Source of the DNA: Streptosporangium roseum DSM 43021
GTDB taxonomy: Bacteria > Actinomycetota > Actinomycetes > Streptosporangiales > Streptosporangiaceae
DNA: 64,000 bases
Reading direction: 5' to 3'
NCBI RefSeq assembly: GCF_000024865.1
Contig: NC_013595.1
Location: 8,990,001 to 9,054,000, forward strand
Notes under the pieces: model-generated
Databases searched by the model: none
Told to the model about the DNA's origin: nothing
Seen by the model: only the letters and a program-made list of their open reading frames with translations
In this document: one piece after another, positions 1 through 7,121 of the stretch
Position numbering within the stretch: the stretch's first letter is position 1
Layout: the number at the start of each line of letters is the position of its first letter
Position numbers and translations under genes: made by a program

Positions 1-299
1 TTGGTCAGTTCCGTTGCCAGGTGATCCTCCAGGGAGCTCTGCCGGGGCCAGCGGCGCAGCACGCCCAGCAACGTGACCACGCCCTGCATGATGATCGGCT
101 CCGCGCAGCTTTCCTTGCTGCGGAAGTGCCGCCAGAGGGTGCGAGTGGACAGATCCACGGCGTCCGCGATCTGATCGCCGCTGGTCGCGGCCACTCCCTG
201 CTCCCAGAAGAGACGCGCCGCCTCCCGGGAGATCTCCAGCCGCAGCCGCGCACGCCGCTGCTCGTTCACCCCTCCCCCGCCGCGTTGCTTCGTGGTCAT
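1..299 (-). CDS. TetR-family transcriptional regulator, C-terminus cut by window edge
   Basis: The reading frame starts at an ATG at 299 on the minus strand and runs off the left edge of the window; about 99 N-terminal residues are present. After a short basic leader (MTTKQRGGGG) comes a classical TetR N-terminal fold: a helix starting RRARLRLEISREAARLFWEQG, then a helix-turn-helix with GDQIADAVDLSTRTLWRHF and the usual FRSKE turn. TetR regulators bind DNA as dimers and usually repress a neighbouring gene and themselves. Two tandem palindromes lie 25 to 60 bp upstream and are good operator candidates. The ligand-binding domain is outside the window, so target and ligand cannot be judged. Confidence 0.85.
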   Translation of the reverse strand, partial: MTTKQRGGGGVNEQRRARLRLEISREAARLFWEQGVAATSGDQIADAVDLSTRTLWRHFRSKESCAEPIIMQGVVTLLGVLRRWPRQSSLEDHLATELT

Positions 300-323
300 G
301 GCACCTCACACTCGCCTCTTCCA

Positions 324-358
324 ATGTCTTCAAGAGACATTATGTCACTAAGTGACAT
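324..358. promoter_or_regulatory. Twin palindromic operators upstream of the edge TetR gene
   Basis: Bases 342-358 read ATGTCACTAAGTGACAT, a perfect 8+8 palindrome around one central base. Bases 324-340 read ATGTCTTCAAGAGACAT, with 6+6 perfect outer arms and the same ATGTC...GACAT ends. The centres are 18 bp apart, so two TetR dimers could sit on nearly the same helix face. The pair lies between the TetR start (299) and the plus-strand secreted-protein gene at 583. Autoregulation is inferred. Confidence 0.7.
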
Positions 359-582
359 GGCGAGCGACGCGAGCGGACCCGAAGGCCCTCCACTCGGGCA
401 GCCGTGACCGGACGCGATGCAGCTCCGAGTAGTCGTGGTCACGGTCTTCAGAGGGCGTGGATCTTGACGACTTCCGCGACGGACCGGGTGCACCCCAGAG
501 TGTTGATGTCGATCACCAGAAGAGGCCCCGGCTCGGTGCGCCAAATCACCCAAATAGGGCGATTTATACGTAAGGAGGATGG

Positions 583-930
583 ATGAACCCGAGAAGGTCA
601 GCCTTGAGTGCGACAATGGTCGCGGTGGCATTAGCCGGTTCGGTGGCCGTGTCCTCACCCGCCTCCGCGGCGTCCTACAACAGCTCCAACGGCTACAACT
701 GCGCCGTCGCCATCCGAAATGTTAAAGCAACTGACCCGTGGTGGATGGGCATCAGACTGAACACCCAGTCGGGTGCCGCCGGAGAAGCGATCGACCAGGG
801 CGTGTACTCCACCTATGCCGGACCTGTTTACAAGTACGGAAAAGGTAAATGCATGTGGTGGAGTTCATTCATCTGGAACTGGGACGGCCAGAAAGCCAAC
901 GCCTCCAAGAACAAGACTAATTGCGGTTGA
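583..930 (+). CDS. Small secreted protein of unknown function
   Basis: 115 residues. The ATG at 583 is preceded by a strong AAGGAGGA ribosome binding site at 572-579. Residues 1 to about 29 form a Sec signal peptide (MNPRRSALSATMVAVALAG core, SPASA-ASY cleavage region). The mature part is about 86 residues, rich in Trp, Tyr, Asn and Gly, with three Cys: one near its start (GYNCAV), one in the KGKCMWW segment and one at the C-terminal NCG. No catalytic motif or family is recognised. It resembles the small aromatic-rich exported proteins of filamentous actinomycetes. The region on the 3' side is repeat-rich and contains gene debris. Confidence 0.75.
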   Translation: MNPRRSALSATMVAVALAGSVAVSSPASAASYNSSNGYNCAVAIRNVKATDPWWMGIRLNTQSGAAGEAIDQGVYSTYAGPVYKYGKGKCMWWSSFIWNWDGQKANASKNKTNCG

Positions 931-1173
931 TCGTCGCGGCGGCGGGTCATCTTGTCGACTTCCACCAGGGTGAACTCCAGCGTCTCGGCCGACGGCGGCC
1001 ATCGGAACACGTAGCCGCCGTCCCGTTCGAGGTGGGCGGTCGGCTCGAAGTCGGGACGCCGGTCCAGGTGGCGGCCGGCGATCAGCAGCGTGTGATGCAG
1101 GTTGGTGCCCTGGCCCCTGTCCCACTCGAGTCCGGCCGGCTCTCCGACCTGCAGCACCCGGGCGTATGAGCCC
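931..1173 (-). pseudogene. Decayed fragment of an unidentified gene
   Basis: The minus strand encodes a protein-like stretch including GSYARVLQVGEPAGLEW, LHHTLLIAGRHLDRRPDF and GGYVFRWPPSAETLEFTL, with coding-like composition. It has no credible start. Upstream it runs into short repeats and hairpins; downstream it runs into the antisense of the secreted-protein gene. It is best read as the leftover C-terminal part of a gene whose 5' end was lost. The parent family is not recognised. Confidence 0.35.
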
Positions 1174-1186
1174 CGGGAGCGGTAGT

Positions 1187-1252
1187 GATCATGGTTTTTC
1201 CATGATCTGTTGGGATTAGCCGTGCTACAGGACGCCCAATCCCAACAGATCA
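1187..1252. repeat. Two adjacent overlapping hairpins
   Basis: GATCATGG (1187-1194), five T and CCATGATC (1200-1207) form a perfect 8-bp stem. Overlapping it, TGATCTGTTGGGATT (1203-1217) and AATCCCAACAGATCA (1238-1252) form a perfect 15-bp inverted repeat around a 20-nt loop. The shared GATC box means the two stems are mutually exclusive. This could be the terminal repeats of a small lost element, or a terminator. No gene lies immediately beside it. Confidence 0.7.
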
Positions 1253-1300
1253 AGGAAAACCCCCGTATCGCCCCCTCCTCCGCGCAGCGGGGAGCACTCC

Positions 1301-1426
1301 GTACGGCGCCGCGCGGATGGGCCGGTCCCCGGCCACCCCACCCACCCCTCGCCGCGCTTTTGACCTTCCACCCCGTACGGCGCCGCACAGATGGACACCC
1401 GTACGGCGCCGCACAGATGGACACCC
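1301..1426. repeat. GTACGGCGCC-type direct repeats
   Basis: A 26-bp unit beginning GTACGGCGCCGCACAGATGG is perfectly duplicated in tandem at 1375-1400 and 1401-1426. A third, diverged copy (GTACGGCGCCGCGCGGATGG) lies at 1301-1320. The units contain the palindrome GGCGCC. Apart from the remnant at 931-1173 and the hairpins at 1187-1252, I see no gene in 931-1597. Confidence 0.85.
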
Positions 1427-1597
1427 CTGGGGCGGAGTGGAGGTGAACGGGCAACGCTGTCGCCGCCCGTCACCGACGGAACCCGTACACCGCATCCGTG
1501 GACGCAACCGGACGCCATCGGATCCGGTCCGGGGATCCCGGCCCTGCCCCGATGGGCCCTCTCCGGCCGACGCCGAGAGGTCCTCAGCCGGGCCGGC

Positions 1598-2506
1598 TCA
1601 CCGGTGCGCGCGGAGCGCCGCGATGAACCACTCGAACGCCGCGGCGCTGGGGGGGAACGGCGGCAGGCCGTTGACGGCCCCGATCAGCTGCCAGTACCGC
1701 TCCACCCGCCGGTCGGTGAACCTCTCCAGCTCATCGGCCAGCCGGACGCGCTCCTCGGCGGGGGTGTCCGCGCTGATGATCCGGTGCAGAGCAGTCCTGC
1801 CCTCGGCGGATTCCGGGGCGATCCCCGCGGCCAGCGCGCCGCCGCCGTGCTCGAGGATCGGCTCGTGGTCGTACTGCTGCGGCTGCTCGCCGGGCTCCGC
1901 GCCCGCCACCGCCATCTGGCGCACGCGCCGCCGGAACTCCTCGTCGCCGACGAGCTCGGCGAGCTCCACCCAGGCGTCAACCTGTTCCGCGGTCGGATCG
2001 TCCGGCAGCTCCGCCGGCATCCGGCGCATCATCTGCGCGATGTGGGCCCCCGGCATGTCAGGGTCGAGGCCGGCGAAGGTCTGGTCGACGAAGTCGTCGA
2101 TGACGCGCTGCCGCTCCTGCGCGGACAGTCTGGCCAGTTTGTGCATGAGTCTCATCTCCTCGGTGGTGCTTCCTCGTCGGGCGATCGACCGCAGCACCGC
2201 GCGCCGCAGCTGAAGGACGCGGATCTCCGCGTCCAGGGCGTCGGCGTGCGCCCCGGCGATCTCGGCGACGGTGCCCTGCCGGTTCAGGACCCGCTGGACC
2301 GTCTCCAGGTCCAGGCCGAGCTCGCGGAGCGTCCGTACCAGGTCCAGGCGCGACACCGCCGACAGGTCGTAGAGCCGGTAGCCACCGGCCGAGCGGCGCG
2401 TCGGCGCGACGATCCCCATGTCGGACCAGAAGCGGACGGTGCGCACCGGCACTCCGGTACGGCGGGCGAGCTGTCCGATGCTGAACAGCTCCGTGTGGTC
2501 GTTCAC
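1598..2506 (-). CDS. MerR-family transcriptional regulator
   Basis: 302 residues from an ATG at 2506. Residues about 7-75 form a MerR winged helix-turn-helix: FSIGQLARRTGVPVRTVRFW, then the wing with SAGGYRLYDLSAV. A long dimerisation helix follows (about 80-125). The remaining 175 residues form an effector domain, Glu- and Arg-rich and mostly helical, without the Cys ligands of metal-sensing MerR proteins, so an organic ligand or protein partner is more likely. MerR proteins distort promoters with long -10/-35 spacing. Its target is not evident: the next gene on the same strand is a separate TetR regulator 171 bp upstream. Confidence 0.85.
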   Translation of the reverse strand: MNDHTELFSIGQLARRTGVPVRTVRFWSDMGIVAPTRRSAGGYRLYDLSAVSRLDLVRTLRELGLDLETVQRVLNRQGTVAEIAGAHADALDAEIRVLQLRRAVLRSIARRGSTTEEMRLMHKLARLSAQERQRVIDDFVDQTFAGLDPDMPGAHIAQMMRRMPAELPDDPTAEQVDAWVELAELVGDEEFRRRVRQMAVAGAEPGEQPQQYDHEPILEHGGGALAAGIAPESAEGRTALHRIISADTPAEERVRLADELERFTDRRVERYWQLIGAVNGLPPFPPSAAAFEWFIAALRAHR

Positions 2507-2677
2507 GAGACCAGCTTCGACCTTCCAGTCACTGGAGACTCAAGGGCATTTTCGCCGGAATCGAGCGATCACGCGGAAGGCCGCAGGCACGGAGGGGGTT
2601 TCAGACACTTCGGAGCAGGACCGGAAAACCGCGCCCTCCCCCCGCAGTCCGTGGAGGCGCTGCCCCCTTGCCGGGGA

Positions 2678-3202
2678 TCAGATGGCGAGGACGGTCAGCG
2701 CGGACTCCACGGCTGCGGACCTGACCTCGTCGAACGGAAGGGTCGCGTGTTCCACCACGCAGTCCGACATGCCGCCGAGCGCCACGGTCGCGTGGATCCG
2801 CGCGGCGGTGGAGGGGGCGGGGCCGAGCAGGAGCGTGGTCAGTTGCTTGCGCCACGCCCACATCCGGTCCATCAGATCGAGTTCGACCAGCGTGGCGGGC
2901 GCGTGCAGGACCAGCATGATCACTTCCCGGTGCCGCCAGATGAGGTCGAAGTAGTCTTCGAGCAGCCGCCGCCCGTCTCCGGGCTCGCGCTCGGCCACGA
3001 ACGTCTCCAGGTCGTCCATGAGCGGCTGGATGATGCTTCTGACCAGGTCGTCCCTTGACTCGAAGTGGTAGTAGAGGGCCGGTTTGGTGATGCCGAGCCG
3101 GTCGGAGATCTGCTTCAGGCTGGTGTTCTGCACGCCCTGCTCCAGGAAGAGCTCGCGCGCCACCGCCTGGATGCGCGTCTTGGTGTCCGAAGGTCTCGCC
3201 AT
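2678..3202 (-). CDS. TetR-family repressor divergent from an FAD monooxygenase
   Basis: 174 residues. N-terminal TetR HTH: TKTRIQAVARELFLEQGVQ, then LKQISDRLGITKPALYYHF and ESRDDL. The C-terminal ligand domain is short, as in many small TetR members. The gene is divergent from the FAD monooxygenase at 3317. The 114 bp between them hold three copies of a 20-bp near-palindrome (3219-3306), one of them touching the monooxygenase ribosome binding site. This is the classical self- and neighbour-repressing arrangement: the protein probably represses the oxygenase until a small aromatic or polyketide-like ligand binds. The ligand is not inferable. Confidence 0.88.
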   Translation of the reverse strand: MARPSDTKTRIQAVARELFLEQGVQNTSLKQISDRLGITKPALYYHFESRDDLVRSIIQPLMDDLETFVAEREPGDGRRLLEDYFDLIWRHREVIMLVLHAPATLVELDLMDRMWAWRKQLTTLLLGPAPSTAARIHATVALGGMSDCVVEHATLPFDEVRSAAVESALTVLAI

Positions 3203-3218
3203 GGAACCAAGAGTAGCG

Positions 3219-3306
3219 CTTACCTATCGTTAAGTAAGTCGTTGCGGCCGGCCGCGAATCATGCTTACCTATCGTTAAGTAAGTTGCTTACCTTCCGTTA
3301 AGTAAG
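3219..3306. promoter_or_regulatory. Triple TetR operator
   Basis: The 20-mer CTTACCTATCGTTAAGTAAG occurs at 3219-3238 and identically at 3264-3283. A variant CTTACCTTCCGTTAAGTAAG is at 3287-3306. Each is an imperfect palindrome with perfect CTTAC/GTAAG outer arms. Copies 2 and 3 are 23 bp apart start to start, and copy 3 ends on the G run of the downstream ribosome binding site (3305-3310). Copy 1 lies just upstream of the TetR start at 3202. Confidence 0.85.
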
Positions 3307-3316
3307 GAGACGGTGC

Positions 3317-4591
3317 ATGCGGATCCTCATCTCCGGCGCCAGCGTCGCCGGCCCCGTCCTGGCCTACTGGCTCAACAGGTACGGCTTCGCCGTCACCGTG
3401 GTCGAGCGGGCCCCGGCGCTGCGCAAAGCGGGCGGGCACGCGATCGACCTGTTCCGCCCCGCCATGGACATCATCGACAAGATGGGCCTGATCGAACCGG
3501 TCCAGGCCAGGAAGACCGGCACCGAGTGGCTCTCGTTCCGCGCGGGGAACAGCGCCCACCTCCACGAACTGGAGGTCGGCAGGCTGATGCGCGTCGTGTC
3601 CGACCGGCACGTCGAGATCATGCGGGACGATCTCGGCGAGATCCTCTACGACAGCACCCGGCACGACGTGGAATACCTCTTCGGCGACTCCATCGCCGCC
3701 ATGGACGAGAACGCCGACGGCATCGACGTCACCTTCGAGCAGGGGCCCGCCCGCAGGTTCGACCTGGTGATCGGGGCCGACGGGCTGCACTCCAACGTCC
3801 GGCGCCTGGTCTTCGGAGCGGAGTCGCGCTTCTCCACCTGGATCGGGGCCTACCTGGCGGTCATGTCGATACCCAATTACCTGGGCCTGCGCGACCGCAT
3901 GGACGGGATCACCGGCGTGAACAGGATGGTGGGGGTGTACGGCGGGGCGCGCATGGACGACGCACGCGCGGTCTTCCTGTTCCGCCCCGCCGCCGAGCTC
4001 GACTACCACCACCGGGACGTCGACCGGCAGAAGGAACTGCTGCGGCAGCAGTTCGCCGGGCTGGGCTGGGAGGTGCCCCGCCTGCTGGGCGAGGAGCTGG
4101 ACCGCGCCTCGACGTTCTATTTCGACTCGATCACCCAGCTGCGCATGGACACCTGGTCCCGGGGACGGGTGAGCCTGGTCGGCGACGCCGGCTACTGCCC
4201 GGGCCCCGCGGTCGGCGGCAGCACCAGCCTGGCCGTCGTGGGCGCCTATGTCCTGGCCGGTGAGCTGGCCGAGACCCGCGGCGACCACACGCGGGCGTTC
4301 CCGGCCTACGAGCGGGAGATCGGCGACTATGTACGGCGCAGCCGTACCTTCGCCGTCGGCGCCGCCAAGCGGCTCATCCCCGACACCCGCCTGGGTCTGT
4401 GGGGCCTGGTCCAGGGAGTGCGGCTGATCAACCATGTCCCCACGCCGATCGCCCGCGCCCTGGCCGGCTTCGGCGGCGGGGGCCTACGGCTGCACGACGA
4501 GATCACGGTGAAGTACTATCCGCAGGCGACCGCCATGAAGAGCGCCGCGGCCCCTGACGGGGAACGGCCTCCCCCACCTCTGCCTGTCTGA
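3317..4591 (+). CDS. FAD-dependent monooxygenase (aromatic hydroxylase / TetX-like)
   Basis: 424 residues, usual for the PHBH-fold group A flavin monooxygenases that hydroxylate aromatics with NAD(P)H and O2. The N-terminal FAD-binding loop is GASVAGPVLAYWL (residues 7-19), with Ser and Val in the usual GxGxxG positions. The DG motif is VIGADGLHSNVR (151-162) and the GD motif is SLVGDAGYCPGPAVGGST (about 284-301). The start has AAGGAG 10 bp upstream. It is divergent from a TetR gene and led by the triple operator. The substrate is unknown; polycyclic antibiotics or aromatics are usual for the family. Confidence 0.88.
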   Translation: MRILISGASVAGPVLAYWLNRYGFAVTVVERAPALRKAGGHAIDLFRPAMDIIDKMGLIEPVQARKTGTEWLSFRAGNSAHLHELEVGRLMRVVSDRHVEIMRDDLGEILYDSTRHDVEYLFGDSIAAMDENADGIDVTFEQGPARRFDLVIGADGLHSNVRRLVFGAESRFSTWIGAYLAVMSIPNYLGLRDRMDGITGVNRMVGVYGGARMDDARAVFLFRPAAELDYHHRDVDRQKELLRQQFAGLGWEVPRLLGEELDRASTFYFDSITQLRMDTWSRGRVSLVGDAGYCPGPAVGGSTSLAVVGAYVLAGELAETRGDHTRAFPAYEREIGDYVRRSRTFAVGAAKRLIPDTRLGLWGLVQGVRLINHVPTPIARALAGFGGGGLRLHDEITVKYYPQATAMKSAAAPDGERPPPPLPV

Positions 4592-4630
4592 CGCGACATC
4601 CCCGGCAGAGCGCGCTGGAAGGAAACCGGA

Positions 4631-4896
4631 GTGGAAGCGATCCTGCGCGCCGCGGGCAAGGTGATGGGCGTCGAACTCTCCGACCCCGCCGACCTGGGCG
4701 GCAGCTTACGCAGCACCGTTCTGCGCTGCCGGACCGCCGAGGGCGGCAGCGTGATCGTCAAGGCGTACGGCACCGGGCCGGAGGCGCTGCGCGGCTTCAC
4801 CGCGGAGGCACGCCGTACCTGGAGGAGGTTCCGTGGCTCGAACGGACCGCGGCCGACCTGCTCACGCTGCCGGGCTACCCCGCCTTCGGCGGCTGA
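4631..4896 (+). pseudogene. Collapsed phosphotransferase-type kinase gene
   Basis: The first ~57 codons read like the N-lobe of an aminoglycoside/choline kinase-like protein: STVLRCRTAEGGSVIVKAYG carries the beta3 Lys (IVKAY), followed by GPEALRGFTAEA. After EA the reading frame must shift to continue with YLEEVPWLERTAADLLTLPG and a TGA at 4894-4896, which looks like the family's C-terminal end. The whole catalytic loop and C-lobe are missing. This is an internal deletion that also broke the frame; no active enzyme is expected. Confidence 0.6.
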
Positions 4897-4919
4897 CCGG
4901 GCGCTCAAGGCGCGCCTTC

Positions 4920-5160
4920 CCTGCCACTGATCGGACGATGTGAAACACCTTCGTCCAGCACCACGCAGAACAATGGCGGAGCAATGCGAGTGAAGATCTC
5001 CCGCCGCTCCATGCGAGCGGCCACGGCCTTTCCCACTTGCTCCTCGGTCTGTCGGGCTCGCCGCGGATGACCGCTCGCGCGTACTCCTCGGCCTGGAGGA
5101 GACCCGGCACGACGGTTCCCAGGTGTGCAGGGTGTGCGCTTCCTGCGCGAAGGCGTCCAC
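4920..5160 (-). pseudogene. Frameshifted remnant of an XRE/DUF5753 regulator
   Basis: Three minus-strand frames each carry a consecutive piece of the DUF5753 domain found behind Xre-type HTH regulators of actinomycetes: EAHTLHTWEPS, then VPGLLQAEEYARAVIRGEPD, then RQTEEQVGKAVAARMERRE followed by FTRIAPPLFCVVLDEGV. At least two frameshifts separate them. The N-terminal HTH and the rest of the domain are gone. It sits between a broken kinase and an intact TetR gene. Confidence 0.6.
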
Positions 5161-5272
5161 CCCATCCCCGTCGGGGAACACCCCGGCATCGGCAAGCCCT
5201 GGACTCCACCCGTGACCAGGCACGGGCCGCCGCTGCGCCTTTTTGGTGGGCATTCAGGCATGGCTTGTGCGC

Positions 5273-6118
5273 CTATTCCGCTCTTGATGCCCTCTCGGAG
5301 GGTCGACTACGAGCCTGCCCTGGCCCGCCCTGTTCTTCCCGCCCCTCTCGGTGTGCCTGCATCGGAGACTCGGCCGTTGACGGGAGGGCCGCGGCGATGC
5401 AGTCGAGGACGCGCTGGAGCCCGTACCGGAACTGGTCGTCGCGGCTCAGGTGCGGCTGGCGCGCCTCCATCACGATCTTGGTGAAGATCGGGTACTCCCC
5501 GCTCTTCACCAGCTGCTCGATGTACGGGTAGTTCCGCGCCATCCACTCCGACTCGCTGAGCCCGTTGCGGCGGACTTCCTTGGTCGAGCTGATCTCCTCG
5601 CGGACGGTGCCCTCGACGTAGCCGTTGAGTATGGCCATGAGGCCGAGGTTCTCGTCGATGGAGACGAAGGCGTCGAGCACTCCCATCAGCCGTTCGATCA
5701 AGAGCAGCTGGTTGGGGCCGAAACTGGGGAGTGACCGCTGCACGGTTCCGATCCACGGGTGCCTCAGCCACATGGCCCGCAGCCCGTCGGCGTAGCGGGT
5801 CAGGTCGGCGCGCCAGTCGCCCGAGGGCATGCCCGTGACGTCGATCTCGCCCTGCAGCCGGTCGGCCATGAGCTCGACCAGGTTGTCGCGGCTCGGGACG
5901 TAGCGGTAGAGGGACATCGCGCCCGCGCCGATCTCGGCGGCGATCCGCCGCATGGTGGCGGCCTCCAGCCCCTCGGCGTCGGCGATCCGGATCGCCGCCT
6001 CGGTGATCTGCGCGCGGCTGTAGGTGGGCTTCGGCCCGCGGGCGGGGCGCTCGGGCCGCATCCAGATGTTCACGTACTCGGCGTCGGCCACCGTCTCCTC
6101 CTCCCCAGTTGCATACAT
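5273..6118 (-). CDS. TetR-family repressor of the adjacent ABC exporter
   Basis: 281 residues from the ATG at 6118 (MYATGEE). HTH around residues 35-75: YSRAQITEAAIRIADAEG, then TMRRIAAEIGAGAMSLYRYV and SRDNLVELM. The C-terminal domain resembles the large ligand domain typical of TetR regulators divergent from DrrAB pumps. The last ~30 residues are a low-complexity charged tail. The frame continues upstream without a plausible start, which is why 6118 is chosen. It probably represses the divergent exporter (6177) and itself through the 6111-6167 repeats. Confidence 0.85.
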   Translation of the reverse strand: MYATGEEETVADAEYVNIWMRPERPARGPKPTYSRAQITEAAIRIADAEGLEAATMRRIAAEIGAGAMSLYRYVPSRDNLVELMADRLQGEIDVTGMPSGDWRADLTRYADGLRAMWLRHPWIGTVQRSLPSFGPNQLLLIERLMGVLDAFVSIDENLGLMAILNGYVEGTVREEISSTKEVRRNGLSESEWMARNYPYIEQLVKSGEYPIFTKIVMEARQPHLSRDDQFRYGLQRVLDCIAAALPSTAESPMQAHREGREEQGGPGQARSRPSERASRAE

Positions 6119-6167
6119 GGTACCCAGTAATTTAGCCTGACCCGCAACCGCGTACAACATACCCAGT
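6111..6167. promoter_or_regulatory. Direct-repeat operator between TetR and ABC exporter
   Basis: GCATACATGGTACCCAGT (6111-6128) and GCGTACAACATACCCAGT (6150-6167) match at 14 of 18 positions, 39 bp apart. They cover the whole 58-bp divergent intergenic space. The first overlaps the TetR start codon; the second abuts the GGAGGGG ribosome binding site of the ABC ATPase. Their use as operator is inferred. Confidence 0.55.
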
Positions 6168-6176
6168 GGAGGGGTC

Positions 6177-7121
6177 ATGCCTGATCCGATCGTGGTCGCC
6201 GAGGGGCTGCACAAGTCCTTCGGCGACACCCATGCGCTGCGGGGGCTGGACCTGAGCGTTCCGAGAGGAACGGTCTGCGGCGTGCTGGGGCCCAACGGCG
6301 CGGGGAAGACGACCGCGATACGCATCCTGGCGACCTTGTCCGATCCCGACGCCGGGCACGCCCGCATCGCCGGACACGACGTCGTCCGCGAGGCCGACCA
6401 GGTGCGGGCGAGCATCGGGCTCGCGGGCCAGTACGCCGCCGTGGACGAGAAACTCACCGGCCGTGGCAACCTGCGCATGTTCGGCCGGCTCTACCACCTG
6501 CCACGACGCCAGGCGCACCGGCGGGCCGACGAGCTGCTGGAGCGCTTCGGCCTGATGGACGCCGCCGACCGGCCGGTTCTCGGCTACTCCGGCGGCATGC
6601 GCCGCCGCCTCGACCTGATCACCTGCCTCATCCTGCGCCCCGAGGTGCTCTTCCTGGACGAGCCGACCACCGGCCTGGACCCGCGCAGCCGCGGCGAGAT
6701 CTGGGACAGCATCCGCGAGCTGGTGGCCGACGGCACCACCGTGCTGCTCACCACGCAGTACCTGGACGAGGCCGACCAGCTGGCCGACGACATCGCCGTC
6801 ATCGACCACGGGCAGGTGATCGCCACCGGCACGCCCGACGAGCTGAAGGCCACGATCGGCGACCGCCTCGACGTCACCCTCGAAAACCCCGCCGCACTGC
6901 CTGCGGCGATGACCGTCCTGAACACCCTCACCGGCACCGATCCCACGACGACGGGCGCCGACCGGCTCAGCGTCGCCCTGTCCGGCGGCCGCCTCCGGCT
7001 CGCCGACATCGTGCGCGAGCTCGACCGCGCCGGAGTCGTCGCCGCCGACGTGAGCCTGCGCCGCCCCACCCTCGACGAGGTGTTCCTGCGCCTCACCGAC
7101 CGCAAGGAGACCGTGCGATGA
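6177..7121 (+). CDS. DrrA-type ABC transporter ATP-binding protein
   Basis: 314 residues. Walker A GPNGAGKTT (38-46), signature YSGGMRRRLDL (about 137-147), Walker B LFLDEPTTGLDP, and the C-terminal extension of about 90 residues typical of daunorubicin-resistance DrrA proteins. It powers drug export together with the permease directly downstream. Its last codons overlap the permease start by 4 bp (ATGA), so the two are translationally coupled. A ribosome binding site GGAGGGG ends 2 bp before the start. Repression by the divergent TetR is likely. The drug exported is unknown. Confidence 0.92.
   Translation: MPDPIVVAEGLHKSFGDTHALRGLDLSVPRGTVCGVLGPNGAGKTTAIRILATLSDPDAGHARIAGHDVVREADQVRASIGLAGQYAAVDEKLTGRGNLRMFGRLYHLPRRQAHRRADELLERFGLMDAADRPVLGYSGGMRRRLDLITCLILRPEVLFLDEPTTGLDPRSRGEIWDSIRELVADGTTVLLTTQYLDEADQLADDIAVIDHGQVIATGTPDELKATIGDRLDVTLENPAALPAAMTVLNTLTGTDPTTTGADRLSVALSGGRLRLADIVRELDRAGVVAADVSLRRPTLDEVFLRLTDRKETVR

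Noticed and set aside
583..930. Lantibiotic or other RiPP precursor
   Set aside because: It has a Sec signal peptide and a long aromatic mature domain, and no modification enzyme lies nearby.
1391..3058. Plus-strand open frame of 555 codons across the MerR and TetR genes
   Set aside because: Shadow of the two minus-strand regulators, which have clear HTH motifs; composition is low-complexity.
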